64,000 nucleotides of DNA from Rhodamnia argentea (lineage: Eukaryota; Streptophyta; Magnoliopsida; Myrtales; Myrtaceae), in assembly GCF_020921035.1 (NCBI RefSeq), contig NC_063157.1, positions 5,080,501 through 5,144,500 on the forward strand. The letters run 5' to 3'. The notes below the pieces were generated by a model, which was not told where the DNA came from, did not search any database, and saw nothing but the letters and a program-made list of their open reading frames with translations. Each line of letters begins with the position of its first letter. Within the stretch, counting starts at the first letter, position 1. The translations under genes and the position numbers were made by a program. Below, piece by piece: positions 56,798 to 64,000 of the stretch.

Positions 56798-59776
56798 CTA
56801 GCCTGCCCGACTCGCGACGAGTGCTACTAGCTTGTTCTTCATCCTGTCTGCGAAACCGTAGTAAGCCTCTCTCCAGGACTTCCTTACGATCAAAGGGCCG
56901 CAAACGCCCCAGAACCCGACAAAGAAACCGAGCCCGATGCTCAGGAAGAGCCAGAAATAATCGAGATCATCGTCCCTGTCGTCGCTCTCGCTGTTTCCGC
57001 CGCCATCGTCAGGAGACTCTGGCTGTTTCTCGTCTCCAGGGCATAACTCGGGCAATGGAATCCCACAGAGGCCCACGTTGCACTCGTAAATCGCTGGGTC
57101 GTTGAAGGTTTGGAACTGGTTGGCCGTCGGGATTTTGCCTGAAAAGTCGTTGTACGACAGGTTCAAGTGATTCAGCTTTGTTAAATCGGTCATGCTCAGA
57201 GGAATCGGCCCTGAGAGATTGTTGCTCGACAAGTCGAGAGTCTCCAGCCATTCCAAGTTCCCAATGTGGATCGGTATTTTTCCGGTCAGATGGTTCATGG
57301 ACAAATTCAAGGTCCCCAACCTCACGAGGCTCGTTAGCCCTTCGGGAATCTCCCCCGACAAACGGTTGTCCGAGAGGTCCAAACTCTTGACGAGGTAAAG
57401 AATGCTTTGACCATATTGAATAAATCTTCCTTTGGCCACCAAGGTCAAGAATCCCTCGTACCTCACCGAGTCAGCATCCGTGAGCTCCAATTTCATGCCC
57501 GTTAAGTTTCCGATGCATTGCGGGATTGATCCTGTCAAGCTGTTGTGGGAGAGGTCTACTATGTGGAGATTCGAAAGATGGCATGTCTGAGAGGGAATTT
57601 CCCCAGTAAAAGAATTCGACCGCAGGCTCAAAATCAGCAACGAAGGAATGCTCCCTGCGATCCATGCCGGAATGTTTCCTGAGAAATTGTTCTCGCCTAG
57701 ATCGAGACTGTCCAAAGAGCTGCAGTTCCGCAAGGAGGACGGAAGTTTGCCAGAGAGATTGTTGTCACTGAGTATGAAGAACCTGAGAGAGGAAAGAAAG
57801 CCGACCTCGCTCGGTATTGGACCCGAAAGGCTATTGTTCGACATGTCGAGAATCCACAGCAAGGACAAGCTGCTCCAGAACCGCGGTATTTCTCCTGATA
57901 GGAAGTTGTTGGAGATAACTAAGGTTGTCAAATTGGTCATATTCCCAATGGACAAGGGAATGGTACCATTTAGGCCATTCCCAGATATATCTAAATCTGT
58001 CAGGCAAGGCATCAGTTCACCGATGTTGGGAGGAATGGGACCCGAGAAGCGATTATCTCTGAGATACAGTGTGGTCACGTTGGAAGACCAGATAGGAAGA
58101 GGACCTTCGTAGAGGTTAGAACTCAAGTCGACATTAGACTGGTCATCTACAAACAACAGCGAGGTGGGTGGCTCGCCGGTGAGTCGATTATATGCGACGT
58201 CTAGTTCATCTAATTGCAGATTCATCTGCAAGAACCAATCGGGTATGGTTCCTGAAATGTTAGCGTTGTTCAACACCACGGTCTTGAGGTTGTTTTGATT
58301 CCTGAGCCAAGTAGGAAACTCGGGACCCAATTGGCAAGACCTGATGTTAAGGTACCTGAGCTTGAAGGGAGGAATCCAATCAGGGGCTATCTTGAATGCC
58401 AAGGAAATGTTTGGGGAGGCTTTATTCAAATCAAGTTGCTCGAGGCTCGAGAGGTTTGCTAGGTGACGCTCTGTCACGACTCCTTCCCACAAGTTCTCGG
58501 AGAGTGCCGCTGCGGCCAGTGTCGACAGTTGCCCGAAACTTTCAGGAATCCCACTCATCCTGTTGTGGGTAACGCAAAGCTCTTTCAATGACGAGTTTCC
58601 AATCGACTGTGGAATGGAACCTTGAAATGAATTCTGCCCAAATTGGAGGTACCTTAGCCTCTTTAATTTTCCTAGAGAATCTGGCAAATTACCAGACAAC
58701 CTATTGTCCCACAAGTCCAGATTTTCCAACTTGCTATCGTTGCATCGAGCTAACCCGTCAATAGAATCAGTTATCTCACCAGTGATTCTATTGAGAGAAA
58801 GGATTAGGACACGCAAATCACATAAGCTCCCCAAGGATTTCGGAAGCCAACCTTCGAGGTACGAATTCTGGGACATGTCGAGTTCTTGTAGGGATGCTAA
58901 ATTAGCAAATTCATCTGGAAGCTCGCCCCCGAGATTATTTGAGTTTAGATCAAGACACAAGAGGCGAGTGAGATTGAACAGCCACCGAGGCGATGTAGAG
59001 TTGAAGTTATTGTTCGAGAGATCGAGGACCTCAAGCGATGTGACATTGATGAATGGAAGAGAAAGAGGAAGCTTTGACAGGAAACAGTTGGGCAAGCGCA
59101 ACTCCGTGAGAGAAGGTAGCGAATTGATAGCTCGAAGCCAATAGTCTGCGGCTTTACTGAGATCAACGGCTCCAAGATTAAGGTATCTCAGGGAAGAAAG
59201 CCCAGGAAGCCAGAGAAGATCGTTTTGGCTCGTTTCGGCAAAACAATCGCTGAGGTCCAGATACTGCAATCGCGAAAGGTTCCCGAGACTCGGAGGAATC
59301 AGTCCGCCGAAAGACGCGCCCGATAGATTGAGGTATCTCAGCTGCTTTAGCGAACCAATGAATCTGGGGATTTTGGTGCCTTCAAAATTGTTCATGCTCA
59401 AATCCAAGTAGTTCAACTCTTTTACATCGAGCAGAGAAGGACTGATCTCACCCCCCAGAGCTTGTCCCGGCTTGAGATCGCCGCTTAGATCATCACCCAC
59501 ATACGGGTTGTGGAGGTTAATCTCGACCACTCGCCCAGTCAGGTTGCTGCATACAATTCCTCTCCATTTGCAGCAGTCTTTCCCGACCCACGAAGCGAGC
59601 CGGCCCGAAGGATCCGTGAAGCCACCTTTCAGCTTGGTGAGCGCTTCTCTTTCGCTTGCGAAGCAACCTGAAGCGATTCCCCAAGTGGAAAGCGCGAACT
59701 TCACAGTTCCAGGAAATGGAAGTCCTGATAGGACCAGGAGAGGTAGAAGCTCAATGAAGGAGATCTTACGAGCCAT
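56798..59776 (-). CDS. EIX-type leucine-rich repeat receptor-like protein, copy B
   Basis: A single-exon, 992-aa RLP, the same length and domain order as copy A: signal peptide, Cys cap (DCCKWRGIVC), LRR array, island (~760-805), last LRRs, acidic linker (here DDRDDDLDY), membrane span ~940-964 and short tail. I count about 38 amino-acid differences from copy A and no gap. Many lie in or beside the variable 'xxLxLxx' positions of LRRs. Copy B gains or loses cysteines relative to A at several places: it has LCVTH, MPCL and YECN where A has LSVTH, MPGL and YEGN, and it has DISGN where A has DICRN. Such unpaired cysteines are unusual in secreted LRRs. The promoter repeats match copy A. It is a recent tandem paralogue; the function is presumed to be immune recognition at the plasma membrane. 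Confidence 0.95.
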   Translation of the reverse strand: MARKISFIELLPLLVLSGLPFPGTVKFALSTWGIASGCFASEREALTKLKGGFTDPSGRLASWVGKDCCKWRGIVCSNLTGRVVEINLHNPYVGDDLSGDLKPGQALGGEISPSLLDVKELNYLDLSMNNFEGTKIPRFIGSLKQLRYLNLSGASFGGLIPPSLGNLSRLQYLDLSDCFAETSQNDLLWLPGLSSLRYLNLGAVDLSKAADYWLRAINSLPSLTELRLPNCFLSKLPLSLPFINVTSLEVLDLSNNNFNSTSPRWLFNLTRLLCLDLNSNNLGGELPDEFANLASLQELDMSQNSYLEGWLPKSLGSLCDLRVLILSLNRITGEITDSIDGLARCNDSKLENLDLWDNRLSGNLPDSLGKLKRLRYLQFGQNSFQGSIPQSIGNSSLKELCVTHNRMSGIPESFGQLSTLAAAALSENLWEGVVTERHLANLSSLEQLDLNKASPNISLAFKIAPDWIPPFKLRYLNIRSCQLGPEFPTWLRNQNNLKTVVLNNANISGTIPDWFLQMNLQLDELDVAYNRLTGEPPTSLLFVDDQSNVDLSSNLYEGPLPIWSSNVTTLYLRDNRFSGPIPPNIGELMPCLTDLDISGNGLNGTIPLSIGNMTNLTTLVISNNFLSGEIPRFWSSLSLLWILDMSNNSLSGPIPSEVGFLSSLRFFILSDNNLSGKLPSSLRNCSSLDSLDLGENNFSGNIPAWIAGSIPSLLILSLRSNSFTGEIPSQTCHLSNLHIVDLSHNSLTGSIPQCIGNLTGMKLELTDADSVRYEGFLTLVAKGRFIQYGQSILYLVKSLDLSDNRLSGEIPEGLTSLVRLGTLNLSMNHLTGKIPIHIGNLEWLETLDLSSNNLSGPIPLSMTDLTKLNHLNLSYNDFSGKIPTANQFQTFNDPAIYECNVGLCGIPLPELCPGDEKQPESPDDGGGNSESDDRDDDLDYFWLFLSIGLGFFVGFWGVCGPLIVRKSWREAYYGFADRMKNKLVALVASRAG

Positions 59777-59902
59777 TGTTGCCAGGCAAAAACAAGAGCA
59801 AGACGAAAGGAGGGTAGTCTCCGAAGGTCCAGATTAGCTTTGCTTAGACATGTATACTGGACTAGTGTCGTCCTACAATGCAACGTGAGGTGCCGTCCAT
59901 TG

Positions 59903-59973
59903 TTAGTCTTGACTTGACTTGACCTTGAGTGGATCTCATCATTAGTCTTGACTTGACTTGACCTTGAGTGGAT
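59903..59973 (-). promoter_or_regulatory. Tandem W-box cluster upstream of RLP copy B
   Basis: The same two repeats as at 45233-45303, again with six TTGAC cores and 39-bp spacing, at the same distance above the ATG. The surrounding sequence differs at single positions, but the cores are all kept. Confidence 0.6.
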
Positions 59974-61915
59974 GTCATGAAGACATAACATAAGCAAGTA
60001 AAGCGTCATTGACCGGGTCATCTAAACCATTCTTGTTTTCCCCTTGTCCGGGACACATTATGAATCTGTAGACTGGGATGACAAGTTCTGGCGGACTATC
60101 GGAAAGATCGTACGTTCCTCGCCCATGTTCTCGAAAGTCGTGAGAATTTGATAGCTCGCTACGAGGTCCACCGAGTTAAGCCGACCACGCCGCGGATTTG
60201 GAGCGCAATGAATCGAGTCTGCATAACCACATATATATATTCCCATTCACAGCTTATGTCCTGGGAGAGGCAGTCGTCGACGGTACATGAATCACAAACT
60301 CTGCAAGTGAAAGCGATTGCATGTGGACGATGATGGCGTTGGACAAAGGGAGTGGATGGTGGTCGAGACGCGCCCGGGCTCTTTGAAGGGGGTTGACTTT
60401 TAAGATTCGTCAAGTCTTCTCTTGGACCGTTTCACAATGGGCATTTTCTTCTCGAGCTTAGGCGGGCGAGAGCTCGGTCGAAGAAGTCGTTTTCGAGAGA
60501 GAGAGAGAGAGAGAGAGAGAAGTTTGGGGGTTTGGATCTAATTGGAGAAGGAAGGAGGCGTTCCTCGAAATCGCAGTGGAAGAAAGTGACTTGCTCGTGG
60601 GGACAGGACATTCACATTGAGAACGAAATATAGATCTGCTAGGAAGTGGTCTAAGTCGTCATATCGTAATCTCTACGTTTGATAATAGCCAGAAAATTAT
60701 CACAAAAAAATATATAAAAATCTTAAATCTATTGCATTAGTACCAATTCAGTCCTAAATTTTTCAACTTCACCAGTTTAGTCTTAAATATTTTGACGATT
60801 TGCCAATGTAATCCTTTCGGCCAATTCTATTAGGAAATCACCGAATGCTCTACACTGAATGAACAATTTCTTTATGGATTTTTTTTAAAATTTCTATATT
60901 TTCGACAATGAAACCAAGTCATGGTGACTCGTTTTGGCAAGGAAGTTGTTCCATAGTTGCACTTTCTAGACAAGCAGCACGGCACGACCTCAAGAGGTCA
61001 TTTGTGGAACGCCTTGTCAAAGCCCTCACGTCCTTTTTCACGTTTTCTGTTGATCCGCCAAAATGAATCATCGACCCATTTCTTAACCAATATTTGCTGG
61101 GCTGAATTGCTATATGTATTATTTGTACTCAATAAATGGGTCATAAATTGCTTGAAAATGGTCATGCCCGAAATAATACGGGCATTAAATAAATTCACAA
61201 TTTATTTAGACTCGATCTCGCGCTCACTTTATTTCCGCTTTGAATATGCATTTTCCTACATTCGGTTGAGTACAGCAATGTTTTAGCAATACGGATTAAG
61301 TCGGATATAAGTCAGATAAAAATTAGTCAATTTGGTTCGAACTGTTTTCAAGCGACTCAAACCCGACCCACCGTCTTACGAATCTACTCGGCCAGAACGA
61401 TAACTTCATTCTTGAATCTTCTCCGGACGTGACCTGAAGAGGTCATTTCAAATTGAAGTCAAACTCATGACCTCGCTTCCTAAATCGAAAATTGTCATGC
61501 CGTTTCATCGGCTCAATAGAATCTTCAGAGCTTAGTCTGCTACTATATTTAACCCCAAAAGTTTTATCCATCGTGGTTCAGGGGTAATGAAGCTAGAACT
61601 GTGCTTTTGCCAACTCCGGCTCTACAATTTTTCAGGGGTTTACCTTTACTAGCTCTCAGGGTATCGTCTAAGTCGAACCACAGTAAAAGCCGGTGGAGAA
61701 AGATCCCCTCAAGGAGATTCTCATAGAAAGTGCATCAGCAAACTTTCTGATGCAAGTCGATAACTGCATTTATTTACAAACTTAGTTTCAGGACAGTTTG
61801 ATCGTAATTGGGACTAAATGAGGAGAACCTCCTCTATCTCTGTATGTATCAGACCGTAATTAAGGGCATTTAGCCCAATTAATAGCAGGTTAAACGATGG
61901 TCTGCTCTTCAAGGA
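59974..61915. other. RLP upstream region and UKL 3' flank, unit 3
   Basis: Up to ~61315 it is the duplicate of 45304-46659. After that it is the UKL downstream flank, kept in part at ~37190-37750 in unit 1 and deleted in unit 2. It contains a GA microsatellite at ~60496-60520. No other gene seen. Confidence 0.6.
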
Positions 61916-64000
61916 TCAATCGTCAGTACCAAAGTAACGATCACCGAACTCACCCATACCCGGAATAACACGAAACTCTTCATTCAGCGCAACATCAATC
62001 TCGGAAGTCACAATTTTCAAGGAGGGGAATCTTTTGGAGACGCAATGGATTCCTTCAGGAGCCTGCAGTTATGGTAGCAGTAGGATAAGGCAAACTTGAT
62101 TTGCAATAAACTGCAGTAATTACCATTATGAAATATAAAAAAAAAAAACACTCACAGAGATGAGATTCAGGAATATTATGTGGGACTCTGGAACGCCTTC
62201 CTGGATGAGTAGCTGGATCGCTTGATTAGCAGAATTACCTTCCAAAATAGCAAGTACATCCATCATTGCCATGCATAAAATGAATTTAAAGAAAAGCATA
62301 TTAGCATTGTCTAGTTGCATCAGCTGTGCTGTTATCGATTTCGTTAGCTGCGAATGAGCTCTTGATTTGTCAATAAGATTTGAAACCCTTCACTGGAATT
62401 CCAACTCCAGAAAAAGACGAATTAACTGACATACTTCGAATCATTTCACCTATCCCTGATACACAGCTCTTGGCACATAAAGTTGGCAAGGAATTAAGGA
62501 TCTATAACGCAGACCTCCTTGGGCATAAAAAAGTTCAAGAATCTTTCAATGATGACATGATCTGTAGTTACCTGTAGCTAGAACCGGATCTAGGAGCAAA
62601 ACATGACGTTCAGATATATCTTTGGGAAGTTTCTCATATATAAGCTGCTTAAAATACATCCAGCGCACAGATCACAATCATAGAAGTGCGAAGTTCTCAT
62701 TATCAAGAAAACAACAGGCAACTAAGGCTCTCTTTGTTTCCCGAAAAATGGATAATTTGGAAAACATCTTTCTAAAAATAATCGCTTGTATCGCTTTCCA
62801 AAATGGACGAAAGAAAAAAAAATTCACCATCCACGAAAATGTTCAAACATAAATTGTTGTGGAAAACATTTTTCATTGATTAATTACTTCAAGCAAAATA
62901 AGTGATCATTCTTAGAAAGATGTTTTTCAAAGCATTTATTTGCCGTGAAACAAAGGGAGCCTAAGAGGAAAATACGTCAAATGGAGAGGGACGTGGACCT
63001 GTTTCCCATTGTCTCCATCTCGGTGAATCAGAATTTTTCCAATTTTTATCCCTTTGCAGCAAGCACGTAATGCATTTTCCATGCTCTCTCCACTAGACAG
63101 ACAAAGAATATCTCAGGCATTAAATCAGCATTAGTTTGACATAGATAAGTGCAGCCCAACAATAAGCATGCTAAAAATAACCATTTGTGCAAAATAAATA
63201 TCCATCCTTGCTAGTAACCTCGTAAAGAGAGATTATGGTGCTTGAAATGGCAGAAGAGAACTGACACTAGACATTTGTGAACGGTAGAGGAAGTAAAAAG
63301 GAGTGCGCAAACAGCCCTATCCTTTTCTTAAAGATTCAGTTTAAGTTGAGCCCTATCTTGATGAAAAGATCCATTCAATTAGAAACCAGGATCGAAATCT
63401 GACAGGTGCTAATCAATCCATGTAATCTATCTTTTTGCTTGCACAAATTCTCTCTAAGAACTAGTACCTTAATCAAGGCTCACCTTCGAACAATAGAAAC
63501 TCCACATAATTTCTTGCAAAAATCAACTCCAGTATATAATGATCCTGAAACCACATAATCAGAAAAAGTGTAAGTAAGAAAAATGTCATGATTTTCCAAG
63601 CTTTGAGCCACTTAAAATCAAACACAAGCCAATGAGCTATAACTATCCAGACAAGCAAATACTAGCGGAACTAGTTTTGTCACCTCTGTGACAGCTTCCT
63701 CTTAATTCCATATTCAAACCAGCACAATGACAGATTAATACAGATTAAGAGGCCGATACCTGTTGGAGTAACCACTTGTTTCTCAGTAAATGGCAAATGA
63801 CCAAGCCCATGCTCTACCACCTGAAAATCAAGTTTAATAATGGAGTTCTGACAATTCCAATGCAGGGATGGTAAAACCTGTTTGCAATTCTACTCATGGA
63901 GGTACCAGCCGAATAAGTCGATCAGAATAGAAGACAAAATCATGCTTTGATATGTCGCGATCTCGAATCAGTGTGTGCATGCCTCTTATCTGGGAAAAAC
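61916..64000 (-). CDS. UKL: Uridine kinase-like protein (UKL), UPRT domain, 3' part
   Basis: Partial: the 5' exons, including the kinase half, lie beyond the right edge. Exons in the window are 63989-63906, 63820-63760, 63544-63484, 63092-62999, 62644-62572, 62238-62156 and 62062-61916. All are GT-AG and in phase, giving 200 residues to the stop. Seen in order: '[14 protein letters not shown]', '[20 protein letters not shown]', '[17 protein letters not shown]', '[20 protein letters not shown]', the PRPP-binding loop [12 protein letters not shown], '[14 protein letters not shown]', and the terminal '[17 protein letters not shown]'. This is the C-terminal uracil phosphoribosyltransferase-like domain of plant UKL proteins, closest to UKL3-5 by the '[15 protein letters not shown]' ending. 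Plant UKLs salvage uridine; whether this domain has UPRT activity is disputed for the family. No damage seen. It is the parent of the two UKL fragments to the left. Confidence 0.93.

Larger units (their letters stand above)
49188..63361. repeat. Tandem segment, unit 3
   Basis: The third unit: RMT 5' fragment split by a Copia element, spacer, full RLP (56798-59776), RLP upstream DNA, and UKL, which here continues past the unit end into the intact gene. The right limit is the UKL intron position (~63361) where units 1 and 2 switch to RMT. Confidence 0.85.

Noticed and set aside
1-64000. CRISPR arrays, rRNA or tRNA genes, prokaryotic operons
   Set aside because: I scanned for regularly spaced short repeats and for tRNA arm patterns and saw none. 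The window is plant nuclear DNA. A covariance-model search would be needed to exclude a tRNA formally.

Overview
This window is nuclear DNA from a flowering plant, most likely a woody eudicot. The evidence is spliced genes with GT-AG introns, a chloroplast ribosomal protein with a transit peptide, an EIX/Cf-type receptor-like protein cluster, a CYP94 cytochrome P450, MITEs and a Copia LTR element. Repeat style and heavy local tandem duplication would fit Myrtaceae (Eucalyptus-like), but that is inference.

Left half (1-30 kb), ordinary genes in loose spacing: a single-exon CYP94 P450 (+, 3610-5214); FIGL1, an AAA ATPase that limits crossovers, in 13 exons (-, 6152-11624, 657 aa); a SWIB-domain SWI/SNF subunit of the BAF60/SWP73/CHC1 type in 2 coding exons (-, 13171-15031, 537 aa); a single-exon F-box/kelch protein (-, 17581-18900); about 7 kb of gene-poor DNA with MITEs and tandem repeats; and plastid ribosomal protein bS21c in 2 exons (+, 27156-29320, 169 aa).

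Right half (30-64 kb), a tandem segmental array, the main feature of the window. The ancestral order read left to right is: RNA m5U methyltransferase (RMT), an EIX-type receptor-like protein (RLP), a uridine kinase-like/UPRT gene (UKL), all on the minus strand. A block of about 9 kb, with one end inside RMT exon 8 and the other inside a UKL intron, exists in three tandem copies. The array therefore begins with an intact RMT (30778-35174, 15 exons, 526 aa) and ends with an apparently intact UKL 3' part running off the right edge (61916-64000). Between them lie two truncated RMT pseudogenes, two truncated UKL pseudogenes, two full-length 992-aa RLP genes (42128-45106 and 56798-59776) and one RLP pseudogene (35882-36897). 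The identical UKL::RMT junction at ~39153 and ~49187 supports this model. After the array formed, copy 3 received a Copia LTR retrotransposon (49878-54482, 5-bp target duplication) inside its RMT pseudogene, and the UKL remnant at the end of unit 2 received a 1.1-kb hAT-like element (47832-48932, 8-bp target duplication).

Both intact RLPs carry the same pair of promoter repeats packed with WRKY-binding W-box cores, so a shared defence-type regulation is plausible. The two proteins differ at about 38 residues, which suggests recent paralogues that may be diverging in recognition.
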